This document shows positions 21,558 to 31,790 of a stretch of DNA of 32,992 nucleotides, in pieces. The stretch is from positions 1 through 32,992 of the forward strand of contig CATNTY010000043.1 in the NCBI GenBank assembly GCA_950295325.1, written 5' to 3'. The notes below the pieces were generated by a model. It worked only from the letters and a program-made list of their open reading frames with translations, made no database searches and had not been told where the DNA came from. The translations under genes were made by a program, and so were the position numbers. How positions within the stretch are numbered: position 1 is the first letter of the stretch; each line of letters opens with the position of its first letter. Origin of the DNA: Polytrichum commune (lineage: Eukaryota; Streptophyta; Polytrichopsida; Polytrichales; Polytrichaceae).

Positions 21558-22525
21558 AATGAAGGTGATACTAAATTTTTGTACTATGAAATTAGTGTCA
21601 CCAAAAGATCTAGGAAGCTTTGTTCATCCCAATACTATTCTATGAAAATACTAGTATCCATAGCAACACTACTCACTGAAAGTACCAACACTATTCAGCC
21701 TAGCACTATTCACTTTTGCATTTTTTTTACACTTGAGAGCGCAAACTAATTTTTCTTGAAATGTATGGTAAATGAGCATGTATTCATGAATTTAGTTTCA
21801 CTTATCAAAAAAAATTGTCCTTGCTAATTTTGAGACTTGCCAAAATAGTATGTGTTTTAGAAATCGGTATCACATGCTCTGATTGGGAGAATCAATGTAG
21901 TTGTCAATGCAATAAGAAGTTGTGTTCATCTAAAGAAACCTTGTGTATGCTTCTAACCAAGACTTAAGTAAATTTGGGCTTATGCATTGTTCAAAAATTA
22001 AAAATTAAAATTACAAATTGCGGTCATCACAACAATAATCAACCATATACAAATGTGGTCATAAACACCAAATGCGCGAATCTTAACAAATTTGTGGTTA
22101 TGTTGGGTGGCATGGGCACATGTGAGGATGAACCCTTCTCTTAGCTATCCATCGAGTTGAAGGAGTTACAACATATATTTGTGATCATTTGCGGGCATCG
22201 GGTCATTGGCATTACGAATGGACACTTTATTCACGCCGGCCCCTTGCAAAAAGGGACCGGAGGTTCTATCTATCTCTGATCATTTGCTCTTCTTCTTCTA
22301 TAAATGCACTTGTGATTTATACAAGTTCTTGTTAAGACAATTTACACGTGTACAATGATTATGATTTTTTTGTTTTTATTTTTGACTGCCAAATGCATAG
22401 TTTTGAATATGGAAGACAAATATATCTCTAATTCTCAAATTTATTTTGTAACAACTACTTTCATGCAAATGGTCATTTTTTCTCAACTTACTCTCTTTGA
22501 TCAAATGATTATGATATGCAACACA
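21558..22525. other. Intergenic; small GC-rich hairpin at 22236
   Basis: AT-rich with no coding signal. CCGGCCCCTT and AAGGGACCGG (22236-22260) form a 10-bp stem with one mismatch; nothing around it identifies an element. Confidence 0.35.
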
Positions 22526-22660
22526 CCATGTCAATAAGGCTTTAGCCTCTACCCACTTTTTGACATATTCAATGATTACTGGTATATAACGATTATGCAC
22601 ATAACGCATTGTTGGCTCAATTGGCCCTATGAAATCCATGCACATTGTTGAAATGGTACC
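22526..22660 (-). pseudogene. Ty3/gypsy integrase fragment
   Basis: The minus-strand frame from 22645 reads MDFIGPIEPTMRYVHNRYIP and then VKKWVEAKAL. This is the start of the retrotransposon integrase catalytic core (usual form DF-GP ... N-YI-V ... TKWVEA), including the first acidic residue of the DDE triad. Similarity ends after about 40 codons, and no protease, reverse transcriptase, RNase H or LTR is seen nearby. A small dead scrap. Confidence 0.75.
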
Positions 22661-23245
22661 ATGCCCATTGTTAAAAATTTGTCATTTAGTTCATCAAAGA
22701 TGAATATTGTATTCAAAATTAATTATCATGCATACATAACCATCTCAATGATACACATGCCAAATTTGAAATTGATACAACATGTAATTTTTATAATTTA
22801 TTTAAGTTCAATGTTTTGAAAAGTATTATTTAGATAATTTCTTCTTCTTCTTTGTTTTTTTAACAAAGGAAAATACTACTAGCAACTATTCTTTGGAGGT
22901 AAACACATTTTGAAGATTGAAAGCGGATGATTTTCTTGAATATTATAGTAATTAACATGGTCTTACATAATATTAGGGATGAAATTGTTCACAACCCCAT
23001 GTGTTTACGTCTCACATGATGAGTTTATATGGCTAGGGGAACCTCTAACTTAGTTGTATGAACTTGGGGCACAAATGCAAGGTGGAACTAGTCTCGTAGA
23101 GTACTTACGTATTTCAGGTGCAACTTACTTGAATTAAGCACAATTACAATTTCTTATATGTGCGTGGATCGTGGCAAACACGTTGCCAATTCTGTTAAAA
23201 TTCTCCACCAGTTGTGGGTGCTTTATTGCAACAACAACTTAGGGC
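22661..23245. other. Intergenic; contains module shared with 19740-20180
   Basis: Bases 23030-23160 resemble two blocks of 19740-20180. The rest shows nothing. Confidence 0.3.
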
Positions 23246-23603
23246 ATGTGGGTGTTGTTTAGTTACTTTCCTTGATTTGTACACATATATTTGATTGGTG
23301 TGTAGTTAAGTGAGAATCAAAGAACAAACACCGTAATGACACATGTTTCCAAGGCATTGGACTACGTCTTCAAATATGATTAATCACTTCACACTCAATA
23401 GCCAGCACACTTGGAAGGACTTACTTATTTAATCGAGGAAACAACAAACATGCACTTCCGGTAACCATCGTAACGAAATCATGCAAGATCTGATTTGTAA
23501 GCTAGTGTTTGAATATGCTTCATTGTAGTCTTCTAATCGCACGTGTTTTGTTGCGTAGAATTAAGTTGGAGAATATGAAAAATAAACCGAACACCACCCA
23601 CAT
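23246..23603. mobile_element. MITE family, copy 1 (relative at 30712-31230)
   Basis: The left end ATGTGGGTGTTGTTTAGTTA and the right end (complement ATGTGGGTGGTGTTCGGTTT) are imperfect inverted repeats of about 20 bp. The interior aligns with 30712-31230 from end to end: ATTTGATTGG, CAAAGAACAA, GACACATGTTT, CAACAAACATGCACTT, AAATCATG, then GGAGAA near the right end. Ends of the GGGTGTT-TTTAG type recall PIF/Harbinger, but no TTA duplication is visible. Confidence 0.65.
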
Positions 23604-24786
23604 TACCTTTAAGCTGCCTCTCTGAAATCTCTGTTTGGTGAGTTTAGGAACTTAGTAGTATATATGAGCACCAAGCTGTTATTGTTGTTAAGTTAGAGTG
23701 ATGATCAGCATGTGTCGATGATGAGGTTTTACAAGATGCTACCGCGTGATGTGTCAGTGTAGGGGGCGGGCTTAGCTTAATGTAATCGCTGGCCGATCGA
23801 ATTAGAGCAGGATGAAATTATATTGGGACTCCGCTAGTTATAGGTTCTGGTATGGTATAGTATGGGATGTGGAGCTATGGAGGTGGGGCCATCACCAGCT
23901 GACAGATGAAACCTTGCAATTGCTAATGTAAGCAAGGGGGCCGAGAGCCCCAGTGTCAGTGGGCCTGCAGTGCCAAAGTTTACTCATCATATTCATAGAT
24001 GCTCCGCCAACTAATAGTGTATCCTTGTTTGTGAATCTAGATGCCTTTGTCTGCCATGATCGTTGAGCCTACAGAAGAGCATTCCAACTTCCTCTTCCAT
24101 TTCATTCGGCAACCTCGGAAGGGAATGCATCTGAGCTAGATTAGCTTAGCTTAGCTTAGCGTAACCCGAAGATGCATAAAGTTGTTCCACAAATCGTCGA
24201 CTTGGGAGATCAAGCAGCAGCAGCAACATTTTGAATGCCAGTTGCGGAGGCGGAGTGCAAAATATGTGTCTACTACCAGATATTGCAGAGAGACATTCTA
24301 GCGTCTCGGAGAGGGAGAGAGGAGGATCAGTACTCACTAAGAATGGTAGGGAGGGTGTGATGAGTTGTGATGATGAAGAAGTGTGCTGCAAGTAGTTTGA
24401 GCAAGTTAGCTTGGTGATCGAGATCATGAGTTGCTAAGTGCTAGTACTAGTGTTAAAAGCAATACAATGCAAGGCCCTGAGAGTAGTTCCGATCTCCAAG
24501 GAGGTTCGCATAAGTCTAGCTGGCATTCTAAGTCTCTGTATGAGAGGGTAGTTCAAGTTGAGTAGATCTGAACAGGAGCAGTTACACTAGATCTACATAT
24601 GTCTAGCAGCAGGGAGTTTGACAAGTAATCAAAAAATTCGCATCAATTCTAGACTTCCTCTTAGGTTTCGGAGTTGTGAGTGTTGGAGTTTAAGGCGGCG
24701 GAAGGGGGAACTTGCGTTGTACAAGTTTAGATCGCCATTTGAGTGTGTGTCCATGATGGAAATTTAAGTTCAGTAGTGGTCCCGCA
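23604..24786. promoter_or_regulatory. Upstream region of the zinc-finger gene
   Basis: Between the MITE and the TATA box the sequence is less AT-rich and free of recognised repeats, apart from a short TTAGC run near 24143. It presumably holds the promoter-proximal DNA of the downstream gene. I see no distinct regulatory element with confidence. Confidence 0.3.
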
Positions 24787-24794
24787 TATAAAAG
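24787..24794 (+). promoter_or_regulatory. TATA box
   Basis: TATAAAAG, 401 bases before the proposed start codon. It predicts transcription from about 24815-24825 and a leader of about 370 bases. The match is exact, but function is inferred from position only. Confidence 0.45.
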
Positions 24795-24833
24795 GTTATG
24801 GATTCATCAAGGTTTTGGGTTTGAGTACTGTAA

Positions 24834-25187
24834 CTGTTTCGAGATTTTTTTCCAAAAGGAACAAGTGTCGGATCTCTTTACCATAAATGGCCGAGAAAGA
24901 AACAAAGACTAAATTGCTGCTTGGAGTCTAGTAGGTTTAGAAGTCTGCCTATCCTTTGTCACCCCCCTGCAAACCTTGAGAATCCAGACAGGATTGCCAC
25001 CGATTTTTCGACTGCGTTAGACTTGCAGAGAGATCAATTCTTCAATCACGCTCGCGAGCTGGTTTTCCAGCAGGTTAATGATGACATTCCAAAATTGAAC
25101 AAGCTGAATTTACCCAGAATTTTGATCACCTGTGAAAATTCTAGAGTTGCGATTGAAATCCTTAATTTTGCGGCGTGGCTTTTCATC
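24834..25187 (+). other. ATG-less open extension in frame with exon 1
   Basis: The main frame is open from the TAA at 24831-24833 to the first ATG at 25188: 118 codons without a stop and without a Met. It includes the plausible stretch RIATDFSTALDLQRDQFF. It may be part of a coding exon whose ATG lies in an unseen upstream exon, a non-AUG start, or a chance opening. Confidence 0.35.
24887..24931 (+). promoter_or_regulatory. Upstream ORF in the leader, 14 codons
   Basis: ATGGCC..., encoding MAEKETKTKLLLGV, ends in TAG at 24929-24931. It is out of frame with the main gene and has G at +4 and A at -3, a favourable context. If the leader begins near the TATA box, scanning ribosomes would meet this first and it could reduce translation of the main frame. 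Confidence 0.4.
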
Positions 25188-25991
25188 ATGGCAGTGGCTC
25201 CACCCCCCTGCTCCAATCTACACAGCTTTCACATCAGCGACCCTCACCAAAGCTTATTCTACCACCAAGTTTTGAGCGCTGGGACCTCTATCGACAACAA
25301 TGGGGCGGTGACCATGGCTGGGCAATCTCTCTTCACCAACACCAACAACAACAACAACGACAACAACAATAATCATGGAGCTGACAGCACTCCCAACAAC
25401 AATTTTGGGTCACCATCATCATCAGGAGCTTGCTGCTGGGAGCAGCTACAACCCTCCAGCTCCTCCACCATTACCACCACCACCACTACCACCACCGTTA
25501 CTTCTTCTGCAATTAATTCCACCCAACCTTTCTTCAGCCCGCACCCCTCAAGTGGTTCTCATGTTAACCCTCTCAACCAAATTTCTTCAGCAACTCATGG
25601 CAACCCCCAACTTGTGTACCCCACTGATGAGGACATCCTCCTGGGCGGTGAAACCTCCGAGTTTCTGCAGCAACTCACTGGTTGCACTCCAGTCATGCAC
25701 CCTAACCTAGTTAGCACTCTTAAGAACATGGTGCAGCCAGCAGCACCCTTAGGCTGTTACTCTCCCTTGCATCATTTCATTGAGCAGCAGCAGCAGCACT
25801 CGGATTCACTAGGGTTGGGGACCTTGTTTTCGGCCTTCCAAGGGCAATGCCATCAACAAGTGGTTGCATCTGAGTTGCCGAGAATGGATGCAGTAGCCAG
25901 TGGTGTGACAACCCCCACTTCAGTGTTTGAGTCACAGCCTCTACCGTTAGCCTCCCTCCCACCCCCTGATCATCCCCAGGCTGATTTGCAG
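25188..25991 (+). CDS. Exon 1: low-complexity N-terminal region (residues 1-268)
   Basis: Begins MAVAPPPCSNLHSFHISDP. It contains an Asn run coded by AAC repeats (about 25342-25375), a Thr run coded by ACC/ACT (about 25465-25500) and a Gln run (about 25783). The less repetitive stretch YPTDEDILLGGETSEFLQQL, with acidic and hydrophobic residues, could be an activation segment (inference). The donor is CAG/GTGCTC at 25991/25992. Reading through it instead stops at 26034-26036. Confidence 0.75.
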
Positions 25992-28001
25992 GTGCTCCTC
26001 TATCCTCTCCTTAACTTACAGATTCCTCCGCGTTAGACTGAAGGTGTTGTTCCTGGTTCATCACGAGTCTAGTAGGCTCAAGTCCATCCAGTCACTTGTT
26101 TAGAAACCATACGTAGTTTCATGACAGAACTTAATATCCTCGCCCATCAATTTCGAGGCTCAGATTTCTTGCATTTTCACTGTCATCAAATTGTAGGTTT
26201 AGTTTTGAAGGCTTAGATTCTCACTGTCCATCAATCAACTCCAGGGCTTAGATATCCAGACTCATATTTCTTACATTTTCGCTGGCCACCAATTGAATCA
26301 TGACTTAGTTTCAAATCTTAGATTCTCACTGTCCATCAATCCTAGGCGTTATATATCCAGGCTTAAATTTCTTGTATATTCACTTTTTCGAATCTCAAGG
26401 CTTACTAGATTCTCATTGTCCATCAATTCCAAGGCTTAGATTTCGAGGCTTTAGTTTCTTGCAAATAATGATGAGGAATAATTAAGTTCGTGGAACAGTG
26501 ATGTGTTGCTCGTCGAGTCACGATGATGACATTGCAGATGTGTGAACTTACTTAAATGATGTGAAGCTACAATAGTTGAGTGAATGTGTGAATTAACTAC
26601 AGAAGGTGGAGTTGAACGTGGACGAGGACATGGAGGCGGACGTTGTGCCCGTGGCGTTGATCCAGAACCGACGGCCGTTCCGGTGCGGGCACGAGGGGTG
26701 CGCCAAGACGTTTAAGAATCCGCAGACCATGAAGATGCACCACAAGACGCATTACACGGATGGCAGCGCTGCCAACCGCGGCGGCCTCATGACGCTCCCC
26801 ACTCTCACCTCGTCCCTCAAGGCGGGCCAAAACAAGAAGATCCCCTCGCGCTGCCCCAAGTGCAAGAAGACGTTCGTCGGCCTGTACGAACTTCGGCGAC
26901 ACTACGGCCGCAAACACTCCGAGGGCGAGAAGCCATTCGGCTGCCGCAAGTGTGGCAAAAAATTTTACATTGAGGTAGGTACCACCTCCAATTCCACACT
27001 GTTATCTTAGGACTAGACTTGATCTCAACACCCATATCCGTTACGATCAATTTTTTTGATAAATTTCTTGGAGACTGCAAGCTCTTGATCCGCAGAACAC
27101 TTGTGATGCGAAATTATCGAAATGCTTGATTCCTCCATGTAGACAGCAAGCTTTTGATGTAAACACTTATTGCGGCTGAAGGATCGAGATTCTTGATGAT
27201 TCCATGGAGTTTGGTGATCATATTGTAACGTGCGAAGGTTCCGTGCACTAGAAATTCATGTAAGGCTTTAATCCGGCTCGCGTGAACGGAACTAAGTAAA
27301 TAGAGTAGTTTGGTACTTTAGTCAATTTATCTAATTCTTAAGATAGGGCATGGGGGGGGGGGATGTAGAAGACTCCGGAGAGGTGAGGAGCAAGACAGAT
27401 TTAAATCTTCACCTTCTGATGTTGGGGTTTTGAGGCTCAACCTCTTGAGTAGTTCATGATCTCCTCTTTCACGGAGTTGGGGTTTGAGCTTGGGATTTGG
27501 TTCATCCTCTCCAGTAGCTCATAATCTCCACCTTCTTGGTACTGTTGGGGTAATGGCGCAACCTCTCCAAAAGCTCATGATCTCCACTTCCTTAAAGTTG
27601 AGAGTTTTGAGTTTGGAATTTGGCTCCACCTCTCCAATAGCTCACAATCGCCACTTTCTAGGTGTAGACTTGGTTTTGGCTCAACCTCTCCAATAGCTCA
27701 TGGAGGGCTTACAATTCTTGCCTAATATAGAAGTAGGCTAGAAATTCTTACACATGCTACAACTTAAGCCTGACTCTTGTGGTTGTACTGAATAAATAAA
27801 TCACCGCATTTTGGTTCATTTCAGGTGGATGTGCGGGACCATGAGAAGCTGTGCGGCGAGCCAATCGAGTGCAAATGTGGGTTGAAGTTTGCGTTCAAGT
27901 GCAACCTGGTGGCGCACAAGAAAGCGCATCCAGCGTGCCAGGACCAAAGCCTCAATATTAGCAACAACAGCTCCGCCAACACCACCTCCACTAATTCTAC
28001 C

Positions 28002-28033
<32 letters not shown>

Positions 28034-28586
28034 CCAATTATTACAGCAGCCTACTTTCTCTGACAACTCCAACTCCACTCAAACGAAGGGCAGCTCTTCC
28101 ATTATCACCACCTGCAGGGCCCCGAATTCCAAGAGGCAAAGACTAGAATCAGACTCGGCCTTGAGTCCCATGCCCACCAACAATTTGCACAAGGGTTTAG
28201 GGAACAATAACAGCAGGGACAACAACAATAATCATCATCACAGGGACTTCAAGCATCACCATCACAATAATATTATCCCCGAAGTGCCCGAGTTCAAGGC
28301 CATGAAGTATGATTTCTCAGGGTTGCAATTCTCCACGGAGGGAACCTCCATGTGGGGTTGCAACATGCACTACCCCATGACCAGCATGCAGTATAATGTC
28401 GGAGGTGATATTGGCCACCATAGCTCCTCATCACTTTTCTCCACCAAGGTTATACCCCAGGCTCCCTTTTTTGAGACCTTCAACCCTGCGGACCTGAATC
28501 ATTCTTCTTCGGAGGCTAACTTGAGGAGTGCTAACTTGAGGACTGGCAATCCTCTGCCAGGCATGGGAATTGTGCACCTCCGCTAG
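25188..28586 (+). CDS. Four-finger C2H2/C2HC zinc-finger transcription factor
   Basis: Joined exons 25188-25991, 26603-26974 and 27825-28586 give a predicted nuclear DNA-binding protein of 645 residues. Residues 1-268 are low-complexity (Asn, Thr, Ser, Gln). Fingers: 1, C296-x4-C301-x12-H314-x3-H318; 2, C352-x2-C355-x12-H368-x4-H373; a Kruppel-like linker SEGEKPF; 3, C382-x2-C385-x12-H398-x3-C402; 4, C408-x-C410-x12-H423-x3-H427. A C2HC third finger followed by a C-x-C fourth finger is the arrangement of the plant IDD, STOP1 and WIP families. The TFIIIA-like C-x4-C first finger and KNPQTMKMHHKTHY do not fit any of these exactly, so I give no symbol. KRQR after the fingers may be a nuclear signal. 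The start ATG has a strong context (ATCATGG). All junctions are GT-AG and phase 0. No frameshift or stop, so the gene is probably active. Confidence 0.85.
25992..26602 (+). repeat. Intron 1 with a minisatellite (about 26137-26465)
   Basis: 611 bases, GT at 25992 and CAG at 26600-26602. GATTCTCA.TGTCCATCAAT occurs at 26216, 26321 and 26408. GGCTTAGAT-TTC-AGGCT-like and TTTCTTGCATTTTCACT-like blocks alternate with it, giving a degenerate unit of about 90-105 bp. An alternative acceptor three bases downstream (AAG/GTGGAG) would remove only one Lys. Confidence 0.7.
26603..26974 (+). CDS. Exon 2: zinc fingers 1, 2 and first half of 3 (residues 269-392)
   Basis: Markedly GC-rich compared with its surroundings. 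It opens with an acidic stretch (NVDEDMEAD) and then RRPFRC, the start of finger 1. Fingers 1 and 2 are separated by 33 residues. The exon ends in KKFYIE at ATTGAG/GTAGGT (26974/26975), so the intron interrupts finger 3 between its Cys pair and its His-Cys pair. Confidence 0.85.
26975..27824 (+). repeat. Intron 2 with a minisatellite (27421-27706) and G11
   Basis: 850 bases from GTAGGT to TTTCAG. About five units of 53-68 bp start at 27421, 27476, 27544, 27597 and 27663. Each has the plan GTTGGGGTTTTGAG..., CAACCTCTCCA.TAGCTCATGATCTCCAC-like, with variable ends. A run of 11 G lies at 27352-27362. The minisatellite shares no visible sequence with that of intron 1. Confidence 0.75.
27825..28586 (+). 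CDS. Exon 3: rest of finger 3, finger 4 and C-terminal region (residues 393-645)
   Basis: Begins VDVRDHEKLCGEP, which completes finger 3, then ECKCGLKFAFKCNLVAHKKA for finger 4. A long Asn tract coded by AAC repeats (about 28001-28035), KRQR (28131-28142) and a His/Asn-rich stretch (NNNNHHHRDFKHHHHNN) follow. The tail PEFKAMKYDFSGLQF to PLPGMGIVHLR is less repetitive and may be functional. Stop TAG at 28584-28586. Confidence 0.85.
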
Positions 28587-30454
28587 CTGCTGGATGGATG
28601 CATTGATTGATTGATTGAAGAAGTCTGGCAGCAAATTACATTGGCATAAGATGATGCACCTGCGCTTCCTTCCTAAGGCCAGTTTGTGACACCGTAAAAC
28701 TTTTTGTTTGTATAATTCCGAGTGGAAGGATGATGTGTAGATTCCATCACGGAGTCTTCATAGTCATTGACCATGCATCCCATCATGTGTGGTCAATCTC
28801 TATGATGAACCAAAAAAAGAGAGAAAATACTACTATGAGGTGCAAATGGAGGCCAAGGAGAGGAGGTGGCAATAGTGCTTAATACTTTTCTTTTTTAGCT
28901 CTCTATAGAGCTTAGGGGGGAAGAAATGATTTGTGGTACTAAGTTAGTCCTCTCCCTAAGGTAGACACTCGGTTGTGTGGTATTTACAATAAGGAACAAC
29001 TGATCCTTATGATCATCATCACCTACAGCTTTCAATGTTACAGGGAAAAGAATACGATTGTTCAGAAATTGGGTTTGTTGATAAATACTCGAAAGTGCAG
29101 TATGTAACAGACCCTTCAAAGATCAAGATTCTTTTGATGGGTATTTATTTATTTATTTATTTATTCAAGTGCAATGGAAACCTGGCTGCTGAGTCACTCA
29201 CCATGGCGGCTGCCCCCTTCACATATGAGTTATCACTTCCTGATAATCAAATGAGAATTCCAGAATTTGTGACTTTGAAATGAAATGAAATGATTTTTTT
29301 AGTCCGGGAAGCCATTAAAGGCTAATGGGATTGAAAGTACATAGGGATGGTTTTAAACTAGCTAATTCTCTAGGAGTGTTATAGCCTCCTTGAGATAGAG
29401 TTCAATGTCCATTGTCCACTTCCTGGTCCAATTAAAAGGAGGACGTGAGGTTGTTTGGTACTACATTCTCAAATAGTGATGGAATACTAATCTCTAATGG
29501 GGTAATATAGGGGACAAAAGTGCCTCATTTTCAAGTGTATTATAGGAGCAAAAGTGGCATCTTTGAGGACGGAATCATTTGAGTGTCCAGTATTATCGGT
29601 CTGATAATCAGAACTATGTTTAATGTGTACTACTGGACACTGCGTCTGGGTATTCTCATGAATAAATTAAGATTATATATGAAATTTGTGGACGAAGGCT
29701 TGAGATGACGCTCATGATGGTTCTACTAATCTATTCTTTGGCTCGACCGGTAATCTTGCTACCTCAAACCAACTTTTTCATGATTGAGATGATGATCTTC
29801 ATCTAGTATCTGTTTGGAGGCTCGGGTTGAAATTCTTGTCTTCATTCCAAACTTCACTGCAGTAGTCAGCTACGACGACGATCAATCAGTACAAACAAAC
29901 TACTAGCTGCGAAAGTTATACACTTTGCAGCGAAAGATGAGGCATGCAAAGGCGAACAGGGCTGCAATATTTCTACATGTTTCTTTGAAAGAGGAGCTAA
30001 TTTGGTTGCTTCAAGTTCTAATTTGTACAACGATGGAGATGGTCTCCACGACAACGAGACTGAATTAGACAACCCTAAGTACCTATGAGTCTGATCGGTG
30101 TCGATGGAACATGGAATTATCTGTGTGGGTCCTATGGAGGGAATTCTTTATTTAAGCTGCTTTCTTTATGCTGCATGGCAGGCTACAGACATAAATTAGA
30201 CAATGAGCCTCAAAAGGCTAAAAGGAAACAGAACCAACCTTAAAATGGGCTAATGGTTGAAACAGGCCGAATTCACATCGTGGTCCTCGCAGGAATACAA
30301 AAAGATAACATCATGGCTTTCCAAGGTCTTTTAGTCTCTACAGATCATCACCAGCTCCCAAAATTCGACGGAGACGGTTTTCTGCATACATTTTGATGCA
30401 GGCCATGATCAAGAACTCGATTGTCTGGGGCACTCTTAGAACTCAAGGGCTCCT
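28587..30454. other. 3' flank; no further gene recognised
   Basis: The first few hundred bases must hold the 3' untranslated region, but no canonical AATAAA is found; the variant AATAAG occurs at about 28988. A (TTTA)n run lies at 29144-29165 and an AAATG run at 29276-29291. Remaining frames are short and unremarkable. Confidence 0.4.
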
Positions 30455-30625
30455 ATGCTTTCAGAATGTAGTACTAGGAAATCTCAAGTCTTTCCAACTG
30501 GGGCCATCAAGTTGATATTAGCCTCTAGTATTTTACTGAGGTCACTAAGACTGGCTTCATTGACGCCATCTTGATGTACTTCTAGTTCCATATTAAGTTT
30601 ATTGGCATCCTAGACTTTAGAACTT
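30455..30625 (+). pseudogene. LINE 3' end, copy F (short relic)
   Basis: AATGTAGTACTAGGAAATCT, CAAGTCTTTC and CATCAAGTTGATATTAG match copies B and C, giving QNVVLGNLKSF in translation. It is the most truncated of the three related fragments. Confidence 0.5.
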
Positions 30626-30711
30626 TATTCATCAGTAAGAGGCAAACTTCCTATCTTTTGTTATGATAAGCCAATGCCAAGACTTACACTCCTAGTTTTT
30701 GGTGATAAGGT

Positions 30712-31230
30712 ATGTGGGTGTTACTTTTGTTAATTGGACACTTGTATTTGATTGGCGTGTGGTTGGGTGAGGACCAAAGAACAAGCGCCATAAAGACACA
30801 TGTTTGAAAGAGATGACTACATCCTCAAATTTTATTAACCACTCCACACTAAATAGTGAACACAATTGGGATCACATGACCCGTGTTTCCAAAATAAGGA
30901 ATCAACAAACATGCACTTATGATTATATCAGAACTAAATCATGGGAGGTCCGATTTTCAACCTAGTCTTGTGGATGTTCCATCATACATTCGTTAATGCA
31001 ACCACAACCAACATATTTGTCACAAGCAATTGTCTCGCGTCAGTGAAACAACAATGCAAATTTACCTCTTGTGATAAATATGCATACTTTATAATGAGGT
31101 AGGAGGAGTTACTAGTGATGCATGACAATTGCCTGGGATCCATATGCTTGTAGCGAACACACCTTTGAAGACGTAATCTGATCAATAGAACGATGGAGAA
31201 CAAGAAAACTGAACCACAGAACACCCACTG
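30712..31230. mobile_element. MITE family, copy 2 (relative at 23246-23603)
   Basis: The left end ATGTGGGTGTTA and the right end (complement AGTGGGTGTTCT) are inverted. The interior matches copy 1 in order, including AACAAACATGCACTTA and GGAGAACAAGAAAACTGAAC near the right end. It is about 160 bp longer than copy 1, with extra sequence in the right half. Confidence 0.6.
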
Positions 31231-31676
31231 CCTACCATACTCAAAAACCTTGCATAGAGATCATCATCATCTTGTTCTTTGGATCACTAGAATTTACCCA
31301 GCCCATGGCCTCAGGAGGTAAGCATGGCATGGTTGGGCTTAAATTTGCCAAAATGGATGCCACCCTCATGAATGGTGGATTTCAATTCTGTCTCTAACTA
31401 AAATGATGATGCAATTATATATCCAGCGGCCCTCCAAAAATAAGCCTCCCAGGCCCAAATAGCCCCTTTTGCCCACATTCTCCATGAGGATTGGGCACAG
31501 TGTTGAGGCCCTCAGGAGCTAATTGGGGCTGCTTCCCCAAGCCCTGAGCTTAAAAACTGGGAATAATGGGCCAAGTAGTTAGTGGAGCTGAAGCGAAGGC
31601 AGGGCCCATGATGATGGAGAGGGGCCACAATTGGGCTTGCATGGGTGTATAAACAAAATTAAGAGGTGGTTACAGT
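31231..31676. other. Intergenic, no feature recognised
   Basis: Contains many GGCCC and GGGCC words but no repeat structure that I can define. Confidence 0.35.
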
Positions 31677-31790
31677 GTCGCGGGAGATTTTTGGGCATAA
31701 TCAGTCGAGATCGTAGTGTTTCCATTTCCAACCAGTTACATATTGACATCTTCCTGTTTTTTCCTTTATTAAATTCAGGTATATTCTATA
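31677..31790 (+). repeat. Dispersed repeat (relative at 13174-13283)
   Basis: GGAGATTTTTGGGCATAA, GTCGAGATC, CATATTGACATCTTC and CTTTATTAAAT are shared in order with the earlier copy. Confidence 0.55.

Noticed and set aside
22526-22660. A larger gypsy element around the integrase scrap
   Set aside because: No reverse transcriptase, RNase H, protease, gag or LTR sequence could be recognised on either side.
24146-24427. 93-codon minus-strand frame upstream of the gene
   Set aside because: No recognisable domain and low-complexity composition; the region is better explained as upstream flank of the plus-strand gene.
26597-26917. 106-codon minus-strand frame over exon 2
   Set aside because: It is the antisense shadow of a GC-rich zinc-finger exon with no independent signal.
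27816-28078. Minus-strand frames rich in Val or Leu
   Set aside because: They are the complement of the AAC repeat and finger 4 coding sequence in exon 3.
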